From Patiria miniata (lineage: Eukaryota; Echinodermata; Asteroidea; Valvatida; Asterinidae), in assembly GCF_015706575.1 (NCBI RefSeq), contig NW_024037067.1:2525371-2589370 (forward strand): a stretch of DNA of 64,000 nucleotides, read 5' to 3'. The translations under genes and the position numbers were made by a program. Of this stretch, positions 45,841 through 56,657 are shown one piece after another. Numbering within the stretch: position 1 is the first letter of the stretch; each line of letters begins with the position of its first letter. Below the pieces are notes generated by a model that was not told where the DNA came from, did not search any database, and saw nothing but the letters and a program-made list of their open reading frames with translations.

Positions 45841-45959
45841 ATTTGTAACTGCAAGTGACCAATTCAAAGCATCCCTGTGCAGCTAATGTACGTCATTCAA
45901 GTCATGATTGGCACCAAAATTCTCTGTCTGGAGCGGACAAGAATCATTTGATGCCCAGA

Positions 45960-46245
45960 ACAAAGACGTCCGGAGGCAAAGAGGACTCCGACAGGGGGGC
46001 TGGTACCATATTTCAATAGGGGGCGCTGTCCAAATTCGACGATTATTAACACTAGATTACAGAATGGTGTACCGTATTTTGAACAGGCGGACATTATACC
46101 AGTATAATTTTTTGGGGGTGTCACAGGGGGGAGGGACTTATTTTTTAGGAATTTGTACGATAATTTTTTTTTTTTGGACAGCTGTTTTTTTTTTGTTTTT
46201 TTTTTTACCCCCAAACCCCCCCCCCCCCCTCTAGATCCGCGCCTG
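45960..46245. mobile_element. hAT-like G/C-tract MITE remnant inside DIRS-B
   Basis: The right end CTAGATCCGCGCCTG (46231-46245), preceded by T and C runs, matches the right ends of the other hAT-like MITEs. The left end is not clear, so the start given is approximate. Confidence 0.4.
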
Positions 46246-46909
46246 GGCGCTGCACAAGTCAGGGCATGGCCTGCACTGGATGCAGTGATGGCTGGGCCGG
46301 TACAAGGAAAATAGGTGAATGCCACCAATCTTTGTTTCCACAGCGCAGCCCAATCGCCTTTACTATCTGAGTAGAGGCCAGGAGTCGGGCGGAAAAAGGC
46401 TGGATGGGGCCACCATGAAGTTGCAGCAAGAATCTTTGTTTGAAAACTGCGAAATTGTCAGTGCTCTGGCCTGATAGGAAGTTGCAATTGTGTACCCTTC
46501 AGGTCAGGCTCATTCCCCATGCTGATGTGTATGAAAGTCAACTAAATCTCATAAACATCTCCCCAAGGGAAATACGCGAGGGGCGCAACGTTGGCCCGAT
46601 GGTATTGATGTAAGCCTCCAAGTCTCTCTGACAAGCTCCCACAAGACAGATGGGTGGAGGTCGTCATGAGTCAGGTAGGTCACTTATGGAAGTCATCAAA
46701 ACAACTTAAGCCGAATCAAAATCGTTGTTACCAGTGAAGGCCTTAACCTAGGTGGCGTGGCACACAGAAAATATTGCTAGCGCAGCTACACAAAATCACC
46801 ACGGCAAAACTTCAAGAGGTATGCAGCTGAGAAAACAAACAACAGTTGGTTCTTCACCTGCGCTGGCCTGACCATGGGGTTGATGGCTTTCTGAGATTGA
46901 CCATCTGAG

Positions 46910-47014
46910 TACAGTCGAACCCTGATAAGAAGAGCACTGTTAATACAAGGTACCTGTTATAACAAGGTAATTCATAAAGTCCAAAGGACCTTGTTATAAA
47001 GGTGTTCGACTGTA
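46910..47014. mobile_element. pogo/Tigger-like MITE (46912-47012)
   Basis: TA-CAGTCGAAC on the left and GTTCGACTG-TA on the right give TA-flanked inverted ends. The 101-bp body contains CTGATAAGAAGAGCACTGTT and GACCTTGTTATAAAGGTG. A diverged sibling lies at 58225-58378. CAGT..GAACC ends with TA duplications are typical of pogo/Tigger elements. Confidence 0.75.
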
Positions 47015-47329
47015 CATGTAGTTGTCATCGACCAATTTGGGTGTAAACATCGATATCCCTCGCAAAAAAATGATTTTTGTCCGTTAGAAGGTGGGACTCA
47101 AATCTTTTGCGGGCGCCCTTCGATGGGAGAAACAGTTCATCAAGCATGTTACCCCAGTGGGCTGAGGATGTAAACTAATAGACTACCGAGTGCAGACCGT
47201 GGAATTGACAGTAGAAATAGCGGTTAACACGTCCGCTGAGACTGTCGAGTTAAGATTAAAACATTAAACCTAATTTACTTCATGAGGGTAAAGAGGGAGG
47301 CTGAACGCGTATCGCCGTGTCCACTTTCA

Positions 47330-49670
47330 TTCTGTTGCAAAGTGTATTCAAGCTTTTCGCGAGTATTATCTACGAAAGGCCGCTTGAATGATGGGGTCCC
47401 TCTACCGCTGGCAGCTTGTGCTTAGCTGCATTGGAGAGGGAAGGTGTGGCAAAAAAGTTACCGAATTTTGCTAACGGAAAGGGTATTGATCACATTATTG
47501 CTTGAAGAGCAGCAGGCATTTTGGATGCAGGCACAAATCTTGTCTGAGGTTATGCTCAGGCTGGGGTTCATTGTGAAGAGCAGCTGCCATCTGATGAACC
47601 ATCGTAATGCAAGTTACGAATGGACCTCATAAACGAGAACCGTCTAGCATACCTGGAGGGACAAGTTGCACATGGCCACAGTCAGTTGTTGAACAAATCC
47701 CCCGGAGACAAATGGACAGTGTACATACACATGTACTGTATACTTTACAATGTACATGTGCATGAAAAATGTAGCGATTTCAGTGCAGCAAGAAACACCG
47801 GCGCACGGCTAAGCACTGCGCAGGGTGTCCCTTTGTCCTCGAGTCACCCAACCGTGACTAATGTAGAGTGCTACAGAGCACGGCTCGCAACTGAACTCAG
47901 ACAGGCCGTTTCATCAACGTGACCACCAGGCAATACGTGTATAAATGTATATGACCGACAATAAAGTCGATAATGAAGCCGAGAACAATTGCAAGGCTTG
48001 TAATGAGTGGGCTAAAAAACCGAGTCCTCATCCCGGTAGCGTTTGCCGCGGTGGGATCGGTGCAATAAATTCGCCCGGATTAGAAAAATAATGAAGCCGT
48101 TCCCGCCTGAGAAATGGACACCATTTGTCCGTTGACATAATGTTGTCGGTGTGTTCCACACACAATTGATCCAACGGAAGTGTTGGGAACACTTTGTCCT
48201 TGTTAGATGTGGAGCCCATCCTACGCTCGATTTGAAAGATTTATGATTGGGCGGAGGGGGCTCATTGGCGGATGGTAATTCAAGTACCCGTATCATGTCC
48301 CTCTGCAGCAAACGGAGTTCCGTTTCTGCGATGGACAGCCGTTGTAAATGGCCTGGTTCTTCGTCATCATCGGATGAATCAGCCGATTGCGAAGGCTGAG
48401 TTGACCCCGGAAAATGAGAGCCGTCTGGAGGGGCTAGTTGCACAGAACCACGCGGCGGTGGCTGGGCAACACCCTCCGAGATAATAGACATAGATGGGTG
48501 AAGACTAAACACAGGCAGGGATCCTGGCGCACGGCTAACTGTGTGCGGTAGGTCCCGTTGTCTCTGGTCCACCCAACCGTGGCCCACGGCTGGCGAATAT
48601 GAAGTTTCGTTCGCCGTAGGCCGGGCCACCGGTGCATGCAACCGTGAGTGCTATACATGTATATGAACATAATATACGAACATAATATACACATACACTG
48701 TACATGTACACGTACATGTATCTCGTTGTGCTTGGGCCACGCAACCGTGACCAATGAATGACGACTGTGAAGCATTCACTACAGGTAGGGACTGCGGAGC
48801 ATGGCTAACTGTGTTCACAGGCCACCCAACCGTGACCGGTGACTGAAGACTGTGAGATCAACCTTTTGGGGGGGGGGGGGGGGGGGGCGCGTAGCTCGCC
48901 GCTTCAGGGGGGCCACCAATAGGGCCCGCCTGGCGGCCTGCAGACATAGCCGATAGCGTAGCTCGAGATCGAGTCCTCACCTCGAGATCGAGTCCTCACC
49001 CCAGGAGCGTTTGCCCAGGTGGGACCAGTCAGAGGAGCCGTCAAAGTCCGAAGATCGGCGATCACCCTTCTTTTTCTTGTTGTTGTTCTTTGAAGAACGG
49101 CCCTGCGTTGTGACAGAGGAAAAGTCGGAAGAACCTGGGGCACGGAAAAAATCTGATAACGAGAATGGTCCCTCAGAGCGAGATAGAACAGGGGCCGTTG
49201 GTCCGGGGTCCCCCCAGGCGACCGGCTCCGCATTGCTCATAGCATACCCGGCCGACAGCGCTTCAGGCCCTGTGGGCTGAGCGAGCACTGGTCGGTCCAA
49301 TGCATTAGCCCGTCCCGGCAACCAGTGGTACTCGGCACTGTGTCGGGAGGGCACGGGTGACTGAGCCCACTGAATTGTGGCTGTTAGTCCCCTCGGGCTG
49401 CCCCGTGCTCGGGGAAGGACCGGGCGGTATAGTGGTGTTCATACCTGAGCCACGCTTGCCCCAATGACGACCCTTTTTAGGCTTTGCTCTGGCACAGGAG
49501 GTATGTTTTGGAGGAACCTTGCCGGAGCGTGCCCTTTGTTTGGGTGTTCTGCTTGAATTGATTGGAGGAGACCGAGTTCCCATTAACTGGTCAGTGGAAC
49601 TGCCAACGCCCCCAGCCGTCAGTGGCTGAGGGTGCTGGACGAGGGACTGCTGCCCTAGAACTCGGTCCAT
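47330..49670 (-). pseudogene. gag-like region of DIRS-B
   Basis: Minus-strand frames 49305-49670, 48977-49354 and 48012-48641 match the gag-like region of copy C: QQSLVQHPQPLTAGGVGSST, ARSGKVPPKHTSCARAKPKK and STQPSQSADSSDDDEEPGHL. The part down to about 47330 is recognisable only at DNA level. A (TACATG/ATATAC)-rich stretch at about 48650-48722 interrupts. Fossil copy. Confidence 0.7.
48868..48890 (+). repeat. Poly(G) tract in DIRS-B
   Basis: An uninterrupted run of about 21 G. Confidence 0.85.
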
Positions 49671-49904
49671 CCCGTGGGAGAGGAATTGCCCCGGTTTGTG
49701 ACAGATCAGTTCTCCCCAAACGCTTCATAATAATCGAATAAATATAACAACTAAATCAAGAAGAAGATGAGAAACTCTACAAACTGTTGTTAATAACTTT
49801 TGTTATCAATAAACTTCTCTTAAGCAAAAAAAAGGGTAGAAAAATGACAAGGAAAACAGGAGCTATTTTACACACGTCCTACCCGACCTGCCGCTAAGAG
49901 AAAA

Positions 49905-50049
49905 GAGGACGGCTCACGAGGCAAGCATGCCACAGTGTACTATGGGTAGGGCGCCAGAGGGCACTATTGTATAAAACTCTTAGTGGAAAATACGGTATAG
50001 GGAATATGCATAAGTAAATTGCTCTACAGGTAAGTTGAGCGAAGTAGAC
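49905..50049. repeat. Right inverted terminal repeat of DIRS-B
   Basis: It is the inverse of 44863-45015: AAGAGAAAAGAGGAC...GGTAGGGCGCCAGAGGGC...GGGAATATGCATAAG...CTACAGGTAAGTTGAGCG...GTAGACC. Confidence 0.8.
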
Positions 50050-50050
50050 C

Positions 50051-51600
50051 TGTCATTGGTCAAGGCCAATGGTACCAGGGAAAAAAAAACAGCTGTTTGT
50101 TTTCAACCATTAAAGTGTACCTTGCTTACCTTGCAAAAGAAAACATTGAGTGAATGGTCACATATTGTGCCTGGGTGCCAGCACAATCTGTACCTACATG
50201 AATGAGTGTATAGACAAGGGCATTTTGTAATAATCTGTCAGTTTGAAAGCAAGGTGTTTGAAATTAAAAAAAAACGAAACAAATCTATCCATATTTTACA
50301 TCTTGTTTTAAGCTAACTTTAAGCATTGTCTTTTATTTTACGTTAAGCATTGTCGTTTCGTAAACCCTAAATAATGTGATAATATTTAAATAGCATTTGT
50401 TTCTTAATCTATGATGCAACTGTATATGAGCATAAATAATAGCAAATGAATTAAAACACATAATAAAAAAAAACATCTTCAATTTAAGATTCTCTTTTTA
50501 TGACATTTAGGATTGATGTGGTATGTCTTTTAATGTATTGTAAAGAATAATTGGTCCAGCTGATGCTGCATCTCATTCAACATGCTGATTATTCAAGTCA
50601 AACCTACATGTATAATAGGTTCGTTTTTAAGAGGTGTGCACAGAGGCATTTGTAATGTGTTAGTAAATTAGTAAAAATGAGTTTCTACTAAGAAAGTAAA
50701 TAACTATGTGCAAGCATTAATACAACATGAACCTAGGTAATTAGAAAAATGAGCATTTACAGGGTTTCATCTGTACCAAGACATTTTGATGTGTCTATAT
50801 GAAGAGTTTATTTCCAAAATGCATATCCATTTAAAAAAAAAAACTTTAAAGAATCATAATTGCATAACAGCTGTTTCTCAACTTCACTCAACTTCATAAT
50901 TCTGCATTTATTGTATTCCCCAATTGTGTTTAACTTTATAACAGCTGTGGAAACTGACTTTGGGTAGCCAGGCGAGGGCGGGATTACTCTTCATATTCTT
51001 CACTGCTATTTTTCTAGTATCTGCTTCACCCGAGATCCCCATTACAACAAGATCAGTCCAGGTGCACAATAGTGACATTTAACTTGTAACAACTGAGGCA
51101 TTTTAAACGGCACTTGACCCAAACATATCATCACCCACCTAACCCAGCTAAATTTATGCAACTTTTTTTTGATGATCACAGACACAAAAGTAGTATCAAA
51201 ATAATCAGAACAACCAAGCAGGTAAGTTGTTATGAACTGTGCTCAAATAAACAAAAACCTGACAACATGAACTGGAAATCGATCAGTTTACCAATGATAT
51301 GTAAATAGTATATGAACTTGCTGAAGTGCAAAACCGCTGCTTTTTTAAACATACATGCTTACCCCTTCAAAACAATGACCTGATTTACAAATATAATACG
51401 GACCAACTGCATCCAAAAATAATTTAATTGTGCGACCTTGCATTGCCATTCCGATGCTCTACCAGCTCTATGCTGGCTGTCAATGACTTTGTTCACAGGA
51501 TTCTAGTCAGAAGCTATAAACCCTTATATGCCAGGTAGCCAGTGCAAACCTGAGAAATAGCGAATGGGGATCACTCAAAGGAGATACAGCTTTTTATTAA
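50051..51600. other. No gene seen; AT-rich spacer
   Basis: This is the longest stretch without recognisable element ends. Frames are short and featureless. It may be unique host DNA. Confidence 0.5.
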
Positions 51601-51608
51601 AACTTTGT

Positions 51609-51700
51609 AATTATAGAGTTTATAGCTCAGTTGGTAGAGCACCAGAACGGCAATACAAAGGTCGCAGGTTCAAACCCCGCTGCAGTCAATTTCTTTGTTC
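51609..51700 (+). mobile_element. tRNA-derived SINE head
   Basis: TAGCTCAGTTGGTAGAGC (A box) and GGTTCAAACCC (B box) are spaced as in a tRNA, joined by ACCAGAACGGCAATACAAAG. The anticodon stem does not pair properly and the two sides of the acceptor stem do not match, so this is a tRNA-derived SINE rather than a working tRNA gene. The A-rich stretch after 51702 could be its tail. Confidence 0.65.
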
Positions 51701-51719
51701 AATTAAAAAAAAAACATTA

Positions 51720-52093
51720 TAAGGCCAAAAAAAATAAATAATCGGTCTCTGGTCAGACCGAAGTTCCAGAATTGATGCGGCGACGCGGCTTTTTTTTTTT
51801 TTTTTTTTTTCCAATCTTGAATTGTACAGACAAGGTGGGTACCATTTTGCTTTTTTGTGTCCCCATTATACATTGGTGTCCTCCAAAATTTGCCTTGGTG
51901 CCCTTTATCATTTGCCATGGTGCAATTTCCCCATTCCTTGGTGCTCCTTGGTACAAAAAGTTGAGGAGGTGCGGCAATAGAGGGCACTGTTGTAGCTTCT
52001 GTGTTAATTTGAAGAAAAAAAAAAGTTGACGCGCATGATTAAAATCGATGCGCGTGCTGACCAGAGACCGAGTTATTATTTTTTTTGGCCTAA
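51720..52093. mobile_element. PIF/Harbinger-like MITE (51723-52090) with TAA duplication
   Basis: TAA flanks both ends (51720-51722, 52091-52093). Long inverted termini start GGCCAAAAAAAATAA and continue through CGGTCTCTGGTCAG; about 33 bp match on each side with few differences. The 368-bp interior is T-rich with GGTGCC/GGTGTCC words and has no coding capacity. A 3-bp TWA target duplication is typical of PIF/Harbinger. Confidence 0.8.
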
Positions 52094-52181
52094 TGCACCT
52101 AGTCAGTTTGTTCAGAAATAATATAAATTATCAACAGTCTCTGATTTTTAGGAAACAACTATACAAACCAAGTTTCACTCC

Positions 52182-52506
52182 ATGACATCAGTGGCGTACC
52201 CGGGGGGGGGGGGGGGGGGGGGGGGGGGCTTTTTTGTTTGTACTTTTTTTGTATTTTTTTTCTTAGTCCCACGATTTGGCCTTGGTGATATGAATGTGGC
52301 CTGTTTTCCAGTAGTATATTAGGGGTGTAAGTGGCGCCACCAATGACAAAATAGGCCGCCCCTCAAAAAAACAAACATTTTTTTTTATGCGGCCAAATAT
52401 TTTGGGCGAAAGTTTTTGAAAAAAATTCAAATTTAAACAAATTTGTAAAAAAAAATTTTTTGAGCCCCCCCCAAAACCAAATCCTGGGTGCGCCACTGCA
52501 TGACAT
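52182..52506. mobile_element. hAT-like MITE with 8-bp target duplication (52190-52498)
   Basis: CATGACAT is duplicated exactly at 52182-52189 and 52499-52506. Ends are CAGTGGCGTACCC and GGGTGCGCCACTG. A run of about 27 G follows the left terminus and a C run precedes the right terminus. The middle is shared with 34737-34911 in the opposite orientation. Confidence 0.92.
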
Positions 52507-53525
52507 AGGAAGAAAGAAGAAATGTAACTTGAACAACACCCCCCCCCCCACTTGACGTTCAAATCATCGCAGTCCGAGGGAAACATTACTCCAGACACTG
52601 TGCACCATCTTAAAATAGAAACTGAGTGCTAGTAGAATAAACCACAACTGGCATTTGCAAAATTCGAACATTTTCATGTCGAGGCAAACAGTCTGCCATA
52701 TGCCTGCCAAATCAAAAAAGGTAAAAGTACCAATATATGTGAAGATTTATTGTTACCCTCAATATATCAAGATTGTGTTCAAACAATGAAACTAGTTACA
52801 TTCTTTCACTGAAAAATTGGCAGCAAGCTGACAGCGCCCTCTGTTCCTATTTACCATTTGTCTTGGGGCCTTCGAAATATCAGGAGTGTTCAGTTTCCTA
52901 CCCACAACATCATTCTCTGGTTTCTCTGGTGGTGTTAGATTCTCTTCCCTGTTGAAATTAAGAGATGTTCCTGATGCTGGTCGTGTCTTCACAGCTGGTA
53001 GAGTAACTGCAGCATCTATGCCAGACATAAAAATGAAGAAGAAGTTCAGACATCTGTCCATTTCAAGTATTAAACCAGAATGCATTTTCTCTTAAGGAGA
53101 AACATTTTGAGTCGTTTTTCCGATTTAAACTACATCCCTTTCACACCCATTGTCAAGATATTGTGGCAACAAAAGTGTCCATTCTTTCCAATGCTGAGGT
53201 ACGAGATGAATTAACTGAATTAAGTCCATTGTTCAAAGGTGAGCAAGCTGCGTGAAAGCTTTGCCCTGTCTGGTCCCCGTGCTGCCTAACGAAACAATAG
53301 AATAGAATAGTCAGGTTCACAATGTATTTTCGTTGGGGTTTTATGGGGATTAGCAAAACTATACATTTTTAAAAACGTTATGATCTACTGAATCCAAAAG
53401 CCAATGTTTCTATTTTTTTCGATGCCATATTATGCCGGCCATTTTGTGGGGACAGGATAAAAGGGGGTGGATCCAACCCCCCACTCTAAGATCTTGGCCA
53501 TGCCATGACAGATTTGATTGAAATT
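52507..53525. other. No convincing gene
   Basis: The minus-strand frame 52792-53085 (97 residues) has no recognised domain and no supporting splice sites. Nothing else stands out. Confidence 0.35.
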
Positions 53526-53539
53526 TAAAAATTAATGTG

Positions 53540-53579
53540 GCCTGACATTGCGAACTTAGCAAGTTCTTCTTCAGAGGCT
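53540..53579 (-). ncRNA. Hammerhead-ribozyme-like fold at the 3' end of PLE-2
   Basis: It has the same layout as in PLE-1: AGCCT, CTGAAGA, stem-loop GAACTT-GCT-AAGTTC (53566-53552), GCAAT, GTC, AGGC. The AGCC/GGC(T) strands pair. The GCAA in the core strand departs from GAAA as in PLE-1, so the change was probably in their common source. Confidence 0.45.
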
Positions 53580-53974
53580 AAAACAGAAATGACAGAGGTA
53601 CATACATTAACATGGGGGTGCACACAAACATGCAGGGCTGAAAGAAGAAACACAAAAGGAGGATTAGGTGGGAAAGGTGTGGAAAGATGCAGGGAAGGGT
53701 GGATGAGAGAACAAAGAAACAAGGGAGATGGCAAACCACAAGGGGTCTGGTGTAAACAGGGGAGGGACCAGAAAGGGGAAGGATCAAAGGTCACAGGGAG
53801 TGGGAACGGACAAAAGAGTGTGAGAGTGAAGGGGGATGATGCGGGGGGGGGGGGGGGGGGGGGGGAAACAGTATGGAGGTGGAAAGGGATGAAAGATGGC
53901 GGAAGATGGGTAAACACAAACAAGGAAGACCAGGTGGATAATCTGTAACAGAAGACAATGGAGGAAGAAAAGGA

Positions 53975-55012
53975 TTAATCATTTCCAAGTTGGATGTTGA
54001 GACCATGTGGTTGAATAGTTCGAAGACGATTCATCCACACTTTCTCTCTGCTGAGGCAAACTGAGTCCTTGCGATGGCCAAGAGATTCAATGCCCTGCAA
54101 AATCATATCAGAAATGGAGTGGTTAGGCAGGTTGAAGTGATGACCAACAGGGGTGTCTAGTTTCTTGGTGTTGACCGTTGACCGGTGGGCATAGAAACGC
54201 TTCTTGAGCGTATTCTTAGTCTCACCTACATACTGCACTCCACAGACCCTGCAAGAAATGAGATATATGACATTAGAGGTGTTACAAGTGATGTTACCAA
54301 TGGTTCTGTGGGTAGTGACAGAAGAGTGGCCAGAAAAGGAGTCAGTCTCCTGGATATGAATCTGGCAGACAACACATCTGGAACTGCACTTGAAAGTACC
54401 ATGCTGGGTGGGAGGGGATGCATCTAAGGATGGGACTTCAGCTCGAACAATCAAGTCCCGTAGATTTCGAGGACGCCTGTAAGCCAATGTTGGCCCGTTG
54501 GGGATGGCGCGGGCAAGGCGATCTGAAGTATGGAGGATATGATGATCATCATTAGTGATTTTGCAAAGGGGAGGGAGATTGGGGTGAAACGTGGTAACCA
54601 AGGGAATCATGGGTTTGGCCATGGCATCAGGGGCCTTTCCCGTGAGAGCTAGATTTCTGGGGATAGCTTTAGCTCTGGCAATGGCACGATGAACTTGGCG
54701 AGAACTGTGACCCCTGGCCACCAAGTTGTTCCTCAGTATCTGTGTATGGCGGGAGAAATCGGAATCATTAGAACAAATTCTTCTGAGTCTGAGTGCCTGG
54801 CTAAACGCTATGCCAGTTTTGCAGTGCCTGGGGTGACAGCTGGAGGACTGGAGGTACTGGTGGGTGTCTGTGGGTTTGGAATACAGGTCAGTGGTAAGTG
54901 AGTTGCCTTGCTTGCGGACGGTGACATCCAGAAAGTGGGTTTGGTGAGCCAAGAACTCCGATGTGAATTTGATGGTTCTGTGGAAGGAATTGCTGTGGTT
55001 AGTGAAGGTCAA
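53975..55012 (-). CDS. PLE-2 reverse transcriptase tail and GIY-YIG endonuclease
   Basis: A 345-residue frame starts in the thumb/tail of the reverse transcriptase (FTNHSNSFHRTIKFTSEF, THFLDVTVRKQGNSLTTDLY) and continues into the endonuclease: a Cys-bearing linker CSSRCVVCQ, the GIY-YIG core NVIYLISCRVCGVQYVGETK, LKKRFYAHRS, VGHHFN and SREKVWMNRL. In Penelope-like elements both parts belong to one protein that nicks the target and reverse-transcribes from it. Confidence 0.82.
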   Translation of the reverse strand: MTFTNHSNSFHRTIKFTSEFLAHQTHFLDVTVRKQGNSLTTDLYSKPTDTHQYLQSSSCHPRHCKTGIAFSQALRLRRICSNDSDFSRHTQILRNNLVARGHSSRQVHRAIARAKAIPRNLALTGKAPDAMAKPMIPLVTTFHPNLPPLCKITNDDHHILHTSDRLARAIPNGPTLAYRRPRNLRDLIVRAEVPSLDASPPTQHGTFKCSSRCVVCQIHIQETDSFSGHSSVTTHRTIGNITCNTSNVIYLISCRVCGVQYVGETKNTLKKRFYAHRSTVNTKKLDTPVGHHFNLPNHSISDMILQGIESLGHRKDSVCLSREKVWMNRLRTIQPHGLNIQLGND

Positions 55013-55761
55013 GAGACTGTCCTCATCACTGGTCCAGATGAAAAAACATCATCAATATATCTCCACCAGATCCAAGGGCGACATGGGGCCGAGGCAAGAA
55101 TGAGTTCTTCGAGGTCACCCATGAAGAGGCAAGCCATGGAAGGGGCCATGCGAGTGCCCATTGCAGTGCCGTGTACCTGTAGATAGTGTTCACCAAGGAA
55201 GGAAAAATTGTTCTTCGTTAGTATAAGCCTCATGAGGGTGCCAACATCACTGATGGGAGGAGTCGTGTGTCCTGCCTTGGCCAGAGCCAAGGAGCAAGCA
55301 CGAACACCCTCCTCATGTGGGATGTTGGTGTACAGAGATGAGACGTCGAAAGTCCCAATGATGGCTGTGCTGGGAATCTGGTCCTTGATTCCTTCAAGCT
55401 TGCGTAGGAAGTCTGGGGTGTCGTGAATGTATGACGAAATCTGTGGGACAAGGGGTTTGAGAAAACTGTCAATGAACAGGGAGATGCGTTCCGTGGGTGA
55501 GCCATTACCGGAGATGATGGGTCTACCAGGGTTGCCAGCCTTGTGAATCTTGGGTAGAAGGTAAAATCTGGCAGTCCTACAATCACAGGGAGAAAGAAAT
55601 TTGTGAGCTTTCTTGGACAACTGGTCACGTGATCGCATATCGTCAAGTACCTGTTGTGTATCTCGACAGAAAGTGCCTGTGGGGTCAGAGTCAAGGCGGG
55701 TATAGTTAGTGCGATTGATTGAAATTTGGTATGCTTGTGAAGATATGACTGCTAAGCACAT
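55009..55761 (-). CDS. PLE-2 reverse transcriptase core
   Basis: A 250-residue frame with FYLLPKIHKAGNPGRPIISG, GTFDVSSLYTNIPHEEGVRA, VHGTAMGTRMAPSMACLFMG and the catalytic WWRYIDDVF. KIHK and the YIDD box with a preceding G-T-A-M-G-T are typical of Penelope/telomerase-like reverse transcriptases. The frame overlaps the next by four bases in a different phase. Confidence 0.85.
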   Translation of the reverse strand: MCLAVISSQAYQISINRTNYTRLDSDPTGTFCRDTQQVLDDMRSRDQLSKKAHKFLSPCDCRTARFYLLPKIHKAGNPGRPIISGNGSPTERISLFIDSFLKPLVPQISSYIHDTPDFLRKLEGIKDQIPSTAIIGTFDVSSLYTNIPHEEGVRACSLALAKAGHTTPPISDVGTLMRLILTKNNFSFLGEHYLQVHGTAMGTRMAPSMACLFMGDLEELILASAPCRPWIWWRYIDDVFSSGPVMRTVS

Positions 55762-55822
55762 GTGTAGAGTTTCAGTTCAATAGAACAAAGCATGCTGTAA
55801 TTATCTTTGTTTATAATTCACA

Positions 55823-56585
55823 CTACAAATTATTGCGGACGGTGACATCCAGAAAGTGGGTTTGGTGAGCCGAGAACTCCGATGTGAATTTGATGGTTCT
55901 GTGGAAGGAATTGCTGTGGTTAGTGAAGGTCAAGAGACTGTCCTCATCACTGGTCCAGATGAAAAAAACATCATCAATATATCTCCACCAGATCCAAGGG
56001 CGACATGGGGCCGAGGCAAGAATGAGTTCTTCGAGGTCACCCATGAAGAGGCAAGCCATGGAAGGGGCCATGCGAGTGCCCATTGCAGTGCCGTGTACCT
56101 GTAGATAGTGTTCACCAAGGAAGGAAAAATTGTTCTTCGTTAGTATAAGCCTCATGAGGGTGCCAACATCACTGATGGGAGGAGTCGTGTGTCCTGCCTT
56201 GGCCAGAGCCAAGGAGCAAGCACGAACACCCTCCTCATGTGGGATGTTGGTGTACAGAGATGAGACGTCGAACAAGGGGTTTGAGAAAACTGTCAATGCA
56301 CAGGGAGATGCGTTCCGTGGGTGAGCCATTACCGGAGATGATGGGTCTACCGGGGTTGCCAGCCTTGTGAATCTTGGGTAGAAGGTAAAATCTGGCAGTC
56401 CTACAATCACAGGGAGAAAGAAATTTGTGAGCTTTCTTGGACAACTGGTCACGTGATCGCATATCGTCAAGTACCTGTTGTATATCTCGACAGAAAGTGC
56501 CTGTGGGGTCAGAGTCAAGGTGGGTATAGTTAGTGCGATTGATTGAAATTTGGTATGCTTGTGAAGATATGACTGCTAAGCACAT
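55823..56585 (-). pseudogene. PLE-2 upstream unit, partial reverse transcriptase
   Basis: Frames 56235-56585 and 55823-56518 repeat the reverse transcriptase region of the downstream unit at near identity, including WWRYIDDVFFIW. The endonuclease is absent because this unit is cut where the next begins. Confidence 0.8.
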
Positions 56586-56657
56586 GTGTAGAGTTTCAGT
56601 TCAATAGAACAAAGCATGCTGTAATTATCTTTGTTTATAATTCACACTACAAATTAT

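Larger units (their letters stand above)
44842..50050 (-). mobile_element. DIRS-type retroelement, copy B (both ends kept, interior reduced)
   Basis: The left end (44843-45130) and right end (about 49905-50049) carry the same roughly 150-bp sequence in opposite orientation, the inverted terminal repeat of this DIRS family. Shared words include GCGCCCTCTGGCGCCCTACC, CTCGTGAGC(C)GTCCTC and CTACAGGTAAGT. Inside, a gag-like region (about 47330-49670) and a recombinase remnant (about 45535-45840) are recognisable. No reverse transcriptase or RNase H blocks were found. It is 5.2 kb against more than 6.4 kb for copy C. Many breaks; an old copy, possibly amplified as a non-autonomous form. Confidence 0.8.
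53526..56657 (-). mobile_element. Penelope-like element PLE-2, two head-to-tail units
   Basis: The downstream unit (53526-55833) has reverse transcriptase and GIY-YIG nuclease coding. The upstream unit (55834-56657) repeats the 5' part and the reverse transcriptase region and then joins the start of the next unit directly. Both units begin on the minus strand at the same point, ATAATTTGTAGTGTGAATT. Tandem partial copies forming pseudo-LTRs are characteristic of Penelope-like elements. No target duplication was found for the pair. The coding frame is broken about once in the downstream unit. Confidence 0.88.

Noticed and set aside
51609-51700. Functional tRNA gene
   Set aside because: A and B boxes are present, but the anticodon stem and acceptor stem do not pair; it fits a tRNA-derived SINE head.
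52792-53085. 97-residue minus-strand frame as a host gene
   Set aside because: No recognisable domain, no good splice context; kept only as a note in the spacer entry.
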